From Sphingobium terrigena (GTDB lineage Bacteria; Pseudomonadota; Alphaproteobacteria; Sphingomonadales; Sphingomonadaceae): DNA of 64,000 nucleotides. The translations under genes and the position numbers were made by a program. The notes under the pieces were generated by a model. That model ran no database searches and was not told the origin of the DNA. It was given only the letters and a program-made list of their open reading frames with translations. Within the stretch, counting starts at the first letter, position 1. The number at the start of each line of letters is the position of its first letter. The stretch spans positions 62,001 through 126,000 of the forward strand of contig NZ_QVRA01000011.1 of NCBI RefSeq assembly GCF_003591655.1. Reading direction: 5' to 3'. Of the stretch, positions 29,132-41,195 are shown one piece after another.

Positions 29132-30616
29132 CGGATCGTCGGGATGGTGCCATGGCCCGTCCCAGCAGCGGGCGGGTTCGGCGGCACTGACCGGCGCGGG
29201 GTTGGCGGGCCGCACCAGCGACGGCATCTTGCCCAATGGCGCGACATAGGAGTCGATCGGAAAATCGCCGAAACTCTGGTCCCACGCCTTGAACAGGCTG
29301 CACCGGACCTGCGGCGCGGCGGTATGTGCCAGCGCCCGGCGGATTTCCACAATGCCAGTGACGGACCCGATTGCCAGCAGCACGACCAGCGGCAGGCGCG
29401 CGCGGGGCGCGTTGAGGAGGGCATCGGCGACCATGACGGCCAGTATCGTCAATGCGCAGATCGACCCGCGCATCATGAAATCGGTGGACGCGCCAATCTG
29501 GACGAAGGGAATGGCGATCAGCCACAATGTGAGTAGCGCCAGCGTATCGCGGCCAAAGCGGGGACGGTGGACCAAAAGTGCCAGCGGCGCGACATAGACC
29601 AGCACCTCCAGCAGCTCGAACAGGCCCCATTGCAGCGGCGACAGCGCCATCAGCCGCACGCCAACCCCATCGCCTGCCGCGCTGAGATAGAGCAGACCGG
29701 GAAGACACAGTAGTGTGGTGAGTGCGGGCAGGGCGATGTCAGCGGGGTGGATGCCGCGGGCGCGCAGGCTTCTTATGCCCGCCAGCGCCGCGAACGGCAT
29801 TGCGCCCATCAGCCCCAGCGGCGACCAGAGCGCGGTCAAAGGCAGCAGCGCCAGATAGACGCCCAGCGGCAGCTTTTCCGCCCGCCACAGCAGGAAGCCC
29901 AGCGCGCCGATCCAGCCCGACAGCGCATGTTGCGGCACCCAGAAGGCCAGCGTGATGGTCGATGAATATTGGAGATAGGCCCAGTTTTCGAGATGATCCG
30001 ACAGCCCGCCGCGAAACAGAATACGCCCCAGCGCGTCGAGGCCGCTGAACCCGATCACCACAGCAAGCGCGATCAGCCTGGCGCGTCGTGTCGCAAACAG
30101 GGTGGACCCCAAAGCCAGCAACGTGCTGATCAGCAGGCTGTTCTGCACCAGCAGCGCGATGTCGGCGGCGCGCCCGTCCAGCGCCTTGGCCGCCAGCGCA
30201 GGGATCAGGAACATGCCGATCGGCGCGCGCAGCAGGTCGGGTTCGCCGCGCGTGGTATAGACGAAGGGCCAGGGATTGACGCTCATGTCGCGCAGCACCG
30301 CGAACCGCACCTGCCAGTCGATATTGGCGTAGAAGAAGCGGCCTTCTCCCCCCAACGCCAGCAGCATCGTCGCTACGCCGACGCAAATGAGCCATGTCGC
30401 AGGCGTCGGCCCGGCAAAGCTGCGCGCCGAACGGACGATGGCGACACAGAGCGCCGCGATCAGCAGCGCGCCCAGTCCATAGGCCCAGAGCGGCATGACA
30501 TCCAGAAAGCGCCACAGCAGCAGCTGATCGACGCCCAGCCAGCCGACCAGCAACGCGATCAGCCAGCCGCCGGGCAAAGGGCGCTGGAGCGCGGGGGAAG
30601 GGGGCGGGGCGATCAT
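29123..30616 (-). CDS. Polytopic membrane protein of unknown function
   Basis: 497 residues, roughly ten to eleven hydrophobic helices (e.g. GWLIALLVGWLGVDQLLLW, LGVYLALLPLTALWSPLGLM) with a soluble, Pro-rich C-terminus (RCWDGPWHHPDDPSG). The early loop FFYANIDWQVRFAVLRDM recalls GT-C type glycosyltransferases, but I see no decisive motif, so the function is left open. Location beside the GT2/methyltransferase pair hints at surface polysaccharide or lipid modification. Confidence 0.75.
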   Translation of the reverse strand: MIAPPPSPALQRPLPGGWLIALLVGWLGVDQLLLWRFLDVMPLWAYGLGALLIAALCVAIVRSARSFAGPTPATWLICVGVATMLLALGGEGRFFYANIDWQVRFAVLRDMSVNPWPFVYTTRGEPDLLRAPIGMFLIPALAAKALDGRAADIALLVQNSLLISTLLALGSTLFATRRARLIALAVVIGFSGLDALGRILFRGGLSDHLENWAYLQYSSTITLAFWVPQHALSGWIGALGFLLWRAEKLPLGVYLALLPLTALWSPLGLMGAMPFAALAGIRSLRARGIHPADIALPALTTLLCLPGLLYLSAAGDGVGVRLMALSPLQWGLFELLEVLVYVAPLALLVHRPRFGRDTLALLTLWLIAIPFVQIGASTDFMMRGSICALTILAVMVADALLNAPRARLPLVVLLAIGSVTGIVEIRRALAHTAAPQVRCSLFKAWDQSFGDFPIDSYVAPLGKMPSLVRPANPAPVSAAEPARCWDGPWHHPDDPSG

Positions 30617-30727
30617 TGGGCTTGTTCATGACAAGGCGGGGCGAGTGCGGCAATCGGCGTTGCCCGCCCCATGCATAAAAAAGTTGCGGTAAGGATGCAG
30701 ATTGCCAACATTGCCCCATAGGACAGC

Positions 30728-30888
30728 AGGGCTATCGCATATGACACCATGCCTATCTTACTCGTCACCCTGAACTTGTTTCAGGGTCCATTTCGCCAGC
30801 CCATGCCGTTGTCTGCGACGATAAATGGATGCTGAAATAAATTCAGCATGACGTTTGGGGGTGACGCAAAGTCATACGCGATAGCCCT
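30728..30888. repeat. MITE-like palindromic element, copy B
   Basis: Terminal inverted repeats of 18 bp (30728-30745 and 30871-30888; AGGGCTATCGCATATGAC, 17 of 18 paired) enclose a second inverted repeat (30763-30793 / 30823-30853, CTGAACTTGTTTCAG type). It shares both blocks with copy A at 7488-7679 and fills most of the 294-bp gap 30617-30910. No coding potential. Confidence 0.8.
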
Positions 30889-30910
30889 GCATTGAGCAGG
30901 GAGACGGCGG

Positions 30911-31264
30911 ATGCGGGTTATGGTGTTGGTGAAGGCGACTGGAGATAGCGAAACGGGTCAGTTCCCCGAACCCTGGACGAGCGAGATGATGGCGGCAATG
31001 GGTCGCTATAATGACGCTTTGCGCGACGCTGGAATATTGGTTGCCGCCGATGGCCTCACCCCTACATCGCAGGGCAAGCGTATCGCGTTCAACGGCGCGG
31101 ATCGCACGGTGATCGATGGCCCGTTCACGCCCAGCGGCGATCAGGTCGCGGGCTTCTGGCTCTGGAATGTCAGGGACATGGACGAAGCGGTCGCCTGGGC
31201 CAAGCGCTGCCCCAACCCGATGCCTGGACCCAGCGAGATCGAAATCCGGCCGTTCTACGAGTGA
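30911..31264 (+). CDS. YciI family protein (DGPF domain)
   Basis: 117 residues. MRVMVLVKATGDSE, DGLTPTSQGKRI, VIDGPFTPSGDQVAGFW (the DGPF motif) and MDEAVAWAKRCP are signatures of the YCII/DGPF ferredoxin-like domain, common in alphaproteobacteria and often near ECF sigma factors. Biochemical role unknown. No sigma factor is adjacent. It lies between two repetitive regions. Confidence 0.9.
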   Translation: MRVMVLVKATGDSETGQFPEPWTSEMMAAMGRYNDALRDAGILVAADGLTPTSQGKRIAFNGADRTVIDGPFTPSGDQVAGFWLWNVRDMDEAVAWAKRCPNPMPGPSEIEIRPFYE

Positions 31265-31326
31265 TCACCAATAAAAACGCAATTATGCAGTTTGCTAATC
31301 CGATATTGGCGTGTTGAACAAAGCCC

Positions 31327-31474
31327 ATCCTCCCCTGCAAGGGGAGGTGGATGGCCGCAGGCCAGACGGAGGGGTGTCACCCTCTCGATAGGGCGACACC
31401 CCTCCACCACTGGCTACGCCAGCGGTCCCCTTCGGCAGAGTCACGTGCCTCTGCCGAACCTTGCAGGGGAGGAT
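31327..31474. repeat. Nested palindromic repeat downstream of the YciI gene
   Basis: Perfect 15-bp outer arms (31327-31341 ATCCTCCCCTGCAAG; 31460-31474) enclose a perfect 11-bp hairpin (31368-31378 / 31395-31405, GGAGGGGTGTC). It occupies the 315-bp gap 31265-31579 together with the atp terminator. A frame across it is translated repeat, not a gene. Confidence 0.8.
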
Positions 31475-31510
31475 TTTGGTGTCGGTTTTGCAAATGATGT
31501 GAAACCCAAC

Positions 31511-31535
31511 AAAAAGGGGCGCTGTCGAGCGCCCC
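31511..31535 (-). terminator. Rho-independent terminator of the atp operon
   Basis: Perfect 8-bp stem GGGGCGCT/AGCGCCCC with GTCG-type loop followed on the minus strand by TTTTT, 45 bp beyond the atpC stop. Classic intrinsic terminator. Confidence 0.88.
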
Positions 31536-31579
31536 TCTGGATGACCGCGCCACGTTTGGCCGGTTGTCAGGTGCCGTGA

Positions 31580-31834
31580 TCAGCCGGCTTTTTCGGCCAG
31601 GACCGTCAGACCCTTTTCATTGACCTCGGCAAAACCGCCCTCGACCGGGATGATTTCCGGCGTGGAGCCTGCGGTCGCGTAGATCTGGATGCTGCCGTCG
31701 CGCACGGTCGACATGAAGGGCGCATGACCCTCCAGCACGCCGAAGTCGCCATCGGTGCCGGGCACCACGACCTGATAGACATCCTCCGACCGGAAGAGCT
31801 TTTCGGGGGTCACGAGTTCAAAATGCAGTGCCAT
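31580..31834 (-). CDS. atpC: ATP synthase F1 epsilon subunit (short form)
   Basis: 84 residues. [20 protein letters not shown] and [19 protein letters not shown] belong to the N-terminal beta-sandwich of epsilon, which couples the rotor. The C-terminal two-helix inhibitory domain found in E. coli (about 135 residues) is absent: the protein stops after the sandwich. Short epsilons are known in alphaproteobacteria. Last gene of atpHAGDC, separated from atpD by a palindromic repeat. Confidence 0.95.
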   Translation of the reverse strand: MALHFELVTPEKLFRSEDVYQVVVPGTDGDFGVLEGHAPFMSTVRDGSIQIYATAGSTPEIIPVEGGFAEVNEKGLTVLAEKAG

Positions 31835-31845
31835 TTTTCTTACTC

Positions 31846-31939
31846 CCCCCTCCCTTTAGGGAGGGGTCGGGGGAGGGGATGTTGGTCAGGGATAGCCCAT
31901 GACAGGCCCTCCCCTAACCCCTCCCGCAAGCGGGAGGGG
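31846..31939. repeat. Palindromic repeat between atpD and atpC
   Basis: Arms 31846-31877 and 31908-31939 are imperfect inverted repeats of the CCCTCCC...GGGAGGGG type, each ending in its own hairpin (CTCCCGCAAGCGGGAG on the right). Related in sequence to the valS insertion. It sits within the operon, where it could affect mRNA decay and the atpD/atpC ratio. Confidence 0.8.
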
Positions 31940-31948
31940 AATTTGGAT

Positions 31949-33418
<1,470 letters not shown>

Positions 33419-34303
33419 TTAGAGGGCTTCAGCGCCCGAAATGATTTCAACGAGTTCGGTGGTGATCGCGGCCTGGCGGCTGCGGTTATACTGGATCGTC
33501 AGCTTGTTGATCAGGTCGCCTGCGTTGCGCGTGGCATTGTCCATCGCGGTCATCGACGCGCCCTGTTCGGATGCGTTATTTTCCAGCAGCGCCTTGAACA
33601 GCTGGATCGCGACGTTGCGCGGCAGCAGGTCGTCCAGGATCGCTTCCTCGCTCGGCTCATATTCAACCGTTGCGGCGATGGCGTTGCGGTCGGCGTCAGC
33701 GGGGATCTTGACCGGGATGATCTGCTGTTCGGTCGGGATCTGGGCGAGGGCCGACTTGAAGCGCGAATAGAAGAGATGCGCGACGTCGAACTTGCCGTTC
33801 AGATACATGTCGGTCAGCTCGCCCGCGATGGCGTGCGCCTGATCATAGCCGGGCTGCTTCGCGCCGGTCGTGTCATATTGGGCGACGATCTGGCCGGGAT
33901 ACATACGGTTGATCACCGGACGGCCCTTGCGACCGATCAGATAGAATTTGACCGTCTTGCCCTGCTCGATCAGCTCGTCCGCCTTGGCGCGCGCGGCCTT
34001 GACGATGTTGGCGTTGAACGCGCCAGCAAGGCCACGGTCGGAGTTGGCGACGACCAGCAGATGGACGTCATCCTTGCCGGTGCCAGCCAGCAGGGGCGAT
34101 GCGCCTTCGCCCGAACCGCCCGCAATCTTCGAGGCAAGCGAGGCGACGACGGCTTCCAGACGGCTGCTATAGGGGCGCGCGGCTTCCGCTGCAGCCTGCG
34201 CCTTGCGCAGCTTCGCGGCGGCGACCATCTGCTTCGCCTTGGTGATCTTCTGGGTCGATTTGACCGACCCGATGCGGATCTTCAGTTCTTTGAGGCTAGC
34301 CAT
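33419..34303 (-). CDS. atpG: ATP synthase F1 gamma subunit
   Basis: 294 residues. Central rotor shaft: N-terminal [20 protein letters not shown] and [15 protein letters not shown] coiled coil, and the C-terminal partner [20 protein letters not shown] with [20 protein letters not shown]. Both ends are the universally conserved gamma signature. Separated from atpA by a 148-bp spacer that contains a palindromic repeat. Confidence 0.97.
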   Translation of the reverse strand: MASLKELKIRIGSVKSTQKITKAKQMVAAAKLRKAQAAAEAARPYSSRLEAVVASLASKIAGGSGEGASPLLAGTGKDDVHLLVVANSDRGLAGAFNANIVKAARAKADELIEQGKTVKFYLIGRKGRPVINRMYPGQIVAQYDTTGAKQPGYDQAHAIAGELTDMYLNGKFDVAHLFYSRFKSALAQIPTEQQIIPVKIPADADRNAIAATVEYEPSEEAILDDLLPRNVAIQLFKALLENNASEQGASMTAMDNATRNAGDLINKLTIQYNRSRQAAITTELVEIISGAEAL

Positions 34304-34319
34304 CTCAATCCCGTGTTTC

Positions 34320-34444
34320 CCTCTCCCTTGAGGAGGCGAGGCAAGTGAAACTTGGCGGCTTGCCGCCTAGTTGAACTTGGTGAGGGTGTTCTGCCTCAAC
34401 GAGGCCGGGCCACCCTCACCCAACCCTCTCCCTCAAGGGAGAGG
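34320..34444. repeat. Palindromic repeat between atpA and atpG
   Basis: Perfect 14-bp outer arms (34320-34333 CCTCTCCCTTGAGG; 34431-34444) enclose further short inverted repeats. It fills the spacer between two genes that are normally only a few bases apart. Confidence 0.8.
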
Positions 34445-34451
34445 GCTTATG

Positions 34452-36538
<2,087 letters not shown>

Positions 36539-36720
36539 GCGCTTGCCGTCCTCCGTCTCATGTGCCGGTCATGCAAAGAGGGGGGAGCAGTTACGCCCGT
36601 CCCCCTTGTTGAGGGGCCGGTTAGCAGCGCGATTATGACTATGCAAGTCATGCTGCGCGATTCCGTCAATAGTGCGAAATCGCTGGCATTTGACTGAGTT
36701 TTTCTGCGGCCGCGAATCGA

Positions 36721-38283
36721 CTATTGTGCGGGATCGAGCGATTTCGGGTCAGCGGGGGCAAGCCGACCTTTCTGGCAATGATAGACGATCCGCTCATTGG
36801 GCTGGGCCGGGACCAAGGCCGCCATTTGCGATTGCAGCGCGGCGATCCGGGCCAGCGCCTCCGGGTTGCTGCCACAGGCGGGAATCGGTTTGTCGCCCAC
36901 CAATGCGCGCGCCTTCGCCATCGTATCCCCATCGGGCAGCCAGCGATCGACGCGCAACACGCCATTGACCGGATCGAAGCGGCTGGAGGCCAGATAATGG
37001 CCGTCTGCCGGGATGGTGACCCGCTGCCATCCGGTGCCGCTGGCGACATATTGGGTGTCGCCATTGACGCAGCCGCCTTCGGCCCAGTTAAAGCCGATAT
37101 CATTGGGTTGCGACAGGGTCAGGCGGCTGCGCGCTATATCCACCTTGCAGATATTGTCGCCCGCCCAGGCGAAGGCGGCATTGCTGACGACGCCCCCGTC
37201 CTGCGCCACGGCGACCTTCTCGTCGATGCTGGCGAAGCTGGGTTTGAAGAAGAACAGCCCCAGCGCGCCGAACAACAGCAATCCACCGGTCGCCAGCGCC
37301 CAGGTCGCATGTTTCTCACGCTTCTGGCTGTAGAACAGCCCGCCAGCGCCCAGGCCCAGCACGGCCAGCGCCAGCAGCATAGCGGCCCCGGCCATGGCGT
37401 TTTCGCGGGCGGAAATAACCTCCCGCTCGGCAGTATCGCGGGCGCGATCCATCGCTTGCTCACGCGCGCTGTCGCTGGCGCGCAGCTTCTGCTCGCTCAT
37501 CGCCGATTCGCGCTGGAGGATGGCGGCTTCGGCCGAATCGGCGTCGGCAAAGGACCGGCACGGAACGATGGTATGGAGCGATGACACGCCCGCCTGTCGC
37601 AGGAAGGAGGCGATCTCGCGCCAGGATACGGCAAAGCCGAATTCCGCGTCGCTGCCGTCGGATACCGACCCGAAGCTGTTGACCCCCAGCACCCGGCCGC
37701 AATCATCGACCAGCGGTCCGCCGCTGTTTCCGGCAGCAAGCGGCGCGGTGTGCAGCAACGTGTCGAAGCTGCGGCTGGCGCGGCCCGCCGACACATTGCC
37801 GCTGGTTTTCACCGTCGCCACCGGCTCGACCATCTGCTTGAGGCCCAGCCCCTGCGCCCGATCGACCGTGCCGGGATAGCCGATCGCGGTGACATGCTGG
37901 CCATCGGTCACGGCCCCGGCATAGAAAGTGCTGACCGGCAGGCTGCCCTGTTCCAGCTGGATGAGCGCCAGGTCATTGCCCGGCGAAAAGGCGATGATCC
38001 GCCCGCCATAGGTTTTGGCCCCTTCGGACGGGATGACGCCGATGACGAGATTCTTTTCCTCGCGCGCCAGTTCCACGACATGGGCGTTGGTCAATATCTT
38101 GTCGGGCGCGACCGCCAGCCCGCTGCCATGGCCGACAAAATAGGCTTCGCTGCCATCGGTCGCGACCAGCACGACACGCACCACGCCGCGCGCGGCAGCG
38201 GCGATGTCCTGCTGTTCGGCATGGGAGGCAGCCGGCGCGGCAAGGGCGAGCGCCAGGAGGATGAAGCGGAAAAGAGCGACCAT
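36721..38283 (-). CDS. Membrane-anchored trypsin-like serine protease
   Basis: 520 residues from the ATG at 38283, giving a signal peptide (LFRFILLALALAAPAASHAE). A chymotrypsin/HtrA-type protease domain follows with the catalytic triad visible: LTNAHVVEL (His), PGNDLALIQLE (Asp) and AAGNSGGPLVDD (Ser). There is no PDZ domain. Instead come a charged coiled-coil region (SEQKLRASDSAREQAMDRAR), two membrane helices (AMLLALAVLGLGAGGLFY; WALATGGLLLFGALGLFF) and a 170-residue C-terminal domain I do not recognise. It is likely an envelope protease or stress sensor, with substrate unknown. Confidence 0.85.
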   Translation of the reverse strand: MVALFRFILLALALAAPAASHAEQQDIAAAARGVVRVVLVATDGSEAYFVGHGSGLAVAPDKILTNAHVVELAREEKNLVIGVIPSEGAKTYGGRIIAFSPGNDLALIQLEQGSLPVSTFYAGAVTDGQHVTAIGYPGTVDRAQGLGLKQMVEPVATVKTSGNVSAGRASRSFDTLLHTAPLAAGNSGGPLVDDCGRVLGVNSFGSVSDGSDAEFGFAVSWREIASFLRQAGVSSLHTIVPCRSFADADSAEAAILQRESAMSEQKLRASDSAREQAMDRARDTAEREVISARENAMAGAAMLLALAVLGLGAGGLFYSQKREKHATWALATGGLLLFGALGLFFFKPSFASIDEKVAVAQDGGVVSNAAFAWAGDNICKVDIARSRLTLSQPNDIGFNWAEGGCVNGDTQYVASGTGWQRVTIPADGHYLASSRFDPVNGVLRVDRWLPDGDTMAKARALVGDKPIPACGSNPEALARIAALQSQMAALVPAQPNERIVYHCQKGRLAPADPKSLDPAQ

Positions 38284-38365
38284 ATGGGGCGCATACATAT
38301 GCGAAGGCGGGCGTTGCGCAATCGGGAAAAGTGCGTGGTTTTTTTGAGCGCAAGGCACGGGAAGC

Positions 38366-39472
38366 ATGGCCAGGGGTTTCGCTTTATCCCATAACGCCAT
38401 GAACCAGATGACCCGCCTGTCCGCCGCCCCAATCGCTCCGGCGCCCTCCATGCCCGATCCCGACCAGTGCTGGGCGGCGGTGTTGCGCCGTGACCGGGCG
38501 ATGGACGGGCGGTTCGTGGGCTGCGTCGCCACCACCGGCATCTATTGCAAGCCGAGCTGCGCCGCGCGCCACCCGAAGCGTGAGAATATGCGCTTCCTGC
38601 CTGATCCCGCAGCGGCGCGGGCTGCGGGCTTTCGCGCCTGCCTGCGCTGCCGCCCGGACGAAACGGCGCGGGACCAGCGGGCCGTGGCGGCTGCGATCGC
38701 CCTGATCGAGGCGGCGGAGGATACGCCCCGGCTCGACGCGATTGCCGCGCATGTCGGCTACGCCCCGCATCATTTCCATCGCCTGTTCAAGCGTGAGACC
38801 GGCCAGACCCCCGCCGCCTATGCACGGACGCTGCGGGCGGATCGGCTGAAGGTGGCGCTCGATGCGGGCGGCAGCGTGACCGCAGCCATTTATGAGGCAG
38901 GTTATGCCGCGCCCAGCCGCGCCTATGCCGATGCAGCGTCCCATCTGGGGATGACGCCCAGCGCCTGGCAGGCGGGCGGACGCGGCGTCACCATCCGCTG
39001 GCGCAGGGTCGACAGCAGCCTTGGCCCGATGCTGGTCGCCGCCACGGACAAGGGGCTGTGCCGCATCAGCTTTGACGAGGGCGAGGCGGCCTTGCGCGCC
39101 CGCTTCCCCCATGCCGATCTGCAACCCGCCGATGCCGCGCTGGACCGGCTCGCCGCTGCGGTCGTGGCGCTGGTGGATCATCCAAGCGCCGCGCCGGACC
39201 TGCCCGTCGATATCGGGGGCACCGCCTTCCAGCAGGCGGTCTGGTCCGCGCTACGCGCCATTCCCGCCGGGCAGACGCGCAGCTATGGCCAGATCGCCGC
39301 CGCCATCGGTCGCCCCGGCGCTGTGCGGGCCGCGGGGAGTGCCTGCGGCGACAATGCACTCGCCGTCCTCATCCCCTGCCACCGCGTCCTGCGCAGCGAC
39401 GGCACGGCGGGCGGCTATGCCTGGGGCGTCGAGCGGAAGCGGGCGCTGCTGGCGCGGGAAAAGGGGAAATAG
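38366..39472 (+). CDS. ada: Bifunctional Ada: alkylation-response regulator / O6-methylguanine-DNA methyltransferase
   Basis: 368 residues, three domains in order. The N-terminal methylphosphotriester-acceptor zinc site has Cys in GCVATTGIYCKPSC and FRACLRCRPDE. An AraC-type helix-turn-helix (LDAIAAHVGYAPHHFHRLFK) follows. The C-terminal methyltransferase has the PCHR active site (VLIPCHRVLRSDG). It transfers methyl groups to its own Cys and activates the adaptive response. Start uncertain: the ATG at 38366 has GGGA upstream, 38399 and 38408 are alternatives. Divergent from the serine protease by 82 bp. Confidence 0.95.
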   Translation: MARGFALSHNAMNQMTRLSAAPIAPAPSMPDPDQCWAAVLRRDRAMDGRFVGCVATTGIYCKPSCAARHPKRENMRFLPDPAAARAAGFRACLRCRPDETARDQRAVAAAIALIEAAEDTPRLDAIAAHVGYAPHHFHRLFKRETGQTPAAYARTLRADRLKVALDAGGSVTAAIYEAGYAAPSRAYADAASHLGMTPSAWQAGGRGVTIRWRRVDSSLGPMLVAATDKGLCRISFDEGEAALRARFPHADLQPADAALDRLAAAVVALVDHPSAAPDLPVDIGGTAFQQAVWSALRAIPAGQTRSYGQIAAAIGRPGAVRAAGSACGDNALAVLIPCHRVLRSDGTAGGYAWGVERKRALLAREKGK

Positions 39473-39562
39473 CGGATCAAATTGCGCTTTCCATTCCGTC
39501 CGGTCTCCGCCACTTTGGCCGCCGGAATTTGGGGTCACCGGTTTTTGGGGTGGAATGCGACG

Positions 39563-41074
39563 ATGCGGATATGGGTGGCCCTTCTGCTAGGCATGGGATG
39601 GATGACGGCGCTGCCCGGCACGGCGCAGGCAGCGTGGTGGCAGGCGAAAAGCCGTCACTTTACCGTGTACAGCGAGGGCAATGACGAAAAGCTGCGCGGC
39701 TTTGCCGAACGGCTGGAGAAGTTCGATTTCCTGTTGCGGCGGCTGTACAATGTGACCGATCCTGAACAAGGCAGCCCGGTGCTGGTCTATCTCCTGTCCA
39801 ACGACCGGAAAGTGCAGAAGCTCGCGGGCAATCCCAATATTGGTGGCTTTTACACCACGTCGGACCGCACCGCCTTTGCTGTGTTGGCGCGCGGTGACAA
39901 GACCGGCAAATTTGATTTCGGCGCGGAGGAAATCCTCTTCCACGAATATACCCACCATTTCATGCTGCACCACTTTCCGGCTGCCTATCCCGCCTGGTAT
40001 GTCGAGGGATTTGCCGAGTTTTTCTCGGTCGTAAAATTCCCGAAAAGCGGCGCGATCGAGTTCGGCCATGTACCAATGGCGCGGTTGCCCGGACTGGTGC
40101 TGGGCCAGCCCTATCCGGTCAAACATCTGTTCGCCCGCGACACGGGCGATCTCAGCAGACGTGACGGTGACCGTTATTATGGCACCGCCTGGCTGCTCAC
40201 CCACTTTTATCAGTATAACAAGACGGAGCGCCGCAAGGAAATCGCCAGCTATTTGGAGGATTTGGTGAGAGGCGTTCCAGACCGGTCGCCTGACAGCTAT
40301 TTTGAAGGCGGGCTTGACGGTCTGGAAAAGGATCTCAAAGCCTATATGCGCCATCGCTTGTCGGCGTCATCGCTCAAATCCAATGAGATGAAAATTGGCG
40401 AGATCGTCGTCAGCCCGGTCGATCCGGCGCAAGGCGCGCTGGTAGAAGATGAGTTGCGGCTCATCAATCACCCGAAGGCTGACGAATTACCCGCTATCGC
40501 GATAGCCATCCGTGCCACCGCTGCCAAATTTCCTGATTCTGCCTATGCGGCTGCACTGCTGGCGGAAGCGGAATGGGCTTTGGAGGACAAGGATGCAGCC
40601 TTGGCCGACGCCGACCGCGCGGTCGCGCTAGATGCCCAATCATCGCGCGGCCATGCGGTCCGCGCGCAAGTCCTGCTGGAGCGCGCGCATGACAGCGACA
40701 AGGCGGAGGATTGGAAGGCGGCGCTGACCGCCATCGTCCGCGCCAACCGCGCCGATACGGAGGACCCGGTGCCGCTGGCGCTCTTCTACCGCTATCATGC
40801 GATGCGCGGGGGCAAGATGCCCGACCTTGGCTATGATGGCCTGTACAAGGCCTTCACATTGCTACCGCAAAGTTCGGACTATCGCTTCAATGTCGTCCAC
40901 GCCATGGCGGCACGGGGCGATTATGCCACGGCCTCGCTGCTGCTCGATCCCATCGCCTATTCGCCCCACGCATCGGACATGCGTGAGGCGGCGATCAGGA
41001 TGAAGGCGGAACTGGACGCCCAGGCGGCAGAGAAGGCGGCGAAGAAACCGGGAAATCCCGCACCCGCGCCATGA
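39563..41074 (+). CDS. Exported HEXXH metallopeptidase-like protein with TPR region
   Basis: 503 residues from the ATG at 39563 (GGGGTGGA upstream). The signal peptide MRIWVALLLGMGWMTALPG ends at TAQA. The zinc motif HEYTHHF lies near residue 130, with the gluzincin-type glutamate helix WYVEGFAEFFS about 20 residues on. This is the peptidase MA-like/DUF1570 arrangement. The second half (PDSAYAAALLAEAEWALED) is Ala-rich helical repeats of TPR type. Substrate unknown; periplasmic by prediction. The last 80 bp run antisense to the DUF1289 gene. Confidence 0.85.
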   Translation: MRIWVALLLGMGWMTALPGTAQAAWWQAKSRHFTVYSEGNDEKLRGFAERLEKFDFLLRRLYNVTDPEQGSPVLVYLLSNDRKVQKLAGNPNIGGFYTTSDRTAFAVLARGDKTGKFDFGAEEILFHEYTHHFMLHHFPAAYPAWYVEGFAEFFSVVKFPKSGAIEFGHVPMARLPGLVLGQPYPVKHLFARDTGDLSRRDGDRYYGTAWLLTHFYQYNKTERRKEIASYLEDLVRGVPDRSPDSYFEGGLDGLEKDLKAYMRHRLSASSLKSNEMKIGEIVVSPVDPAQGALVEDELRLINHPKADELPAIAIAIRATAAKFPDSAYAAALLAEAEWALEDKDAALADADRAVALDAQSSRGHAVRAQVLLERAHDSDKAEDWKAALTAIVRANRADTEDPVPLALFYRYHAMRGGKMPDLGYDGLYKAFTLLPQSSDYRFNVVHAMAARGDYATASLLLDPIAYSPHASDMREAAIRMKAELDAQAAEKAAKKPGNPAPAP

Positions 41075-41195
41075 CGGCGGCGCGCGCTTCGTCACCCATG
41101 CTGCGCCAATGGACGATCTCGTCGATCGTCCGCCCGCACCCGGTGCAGACACGCGCCGCGTCGAGCGTGCAGAGGTTACGGCAGGGCGTGTCCAT
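40995..41195 (-). CDS. DUF1289 domain protein
   Basis: 66 residues. CRNLCTLDAARVCTGCGRTI plus DEIVHWRSM is the DUF1289 Cys-rich (putative metal-binding) signature. The ATG at 41195 overlaps the PriA stop (TGATG), so it is translated by coupling to priA. The C-terminal 15 residues (Pro/Ser-rich) lie antisense to the end of the TPR peptidase gene (80-bp overlap). Role unknown. Confidence 0.85.
   Translation of the reverse strand: MDTPCRNLCTLDAARVCTGCGRTIDEIVHWRSMGDEARAAVMARVRDFPVSSPPSLPPGRPVPPSS

Noticed and set aside
31292..31579. 95-codon frame after the YciI gene
   Set aside because: Most of it is translated palindromic repeat and atp terminator.
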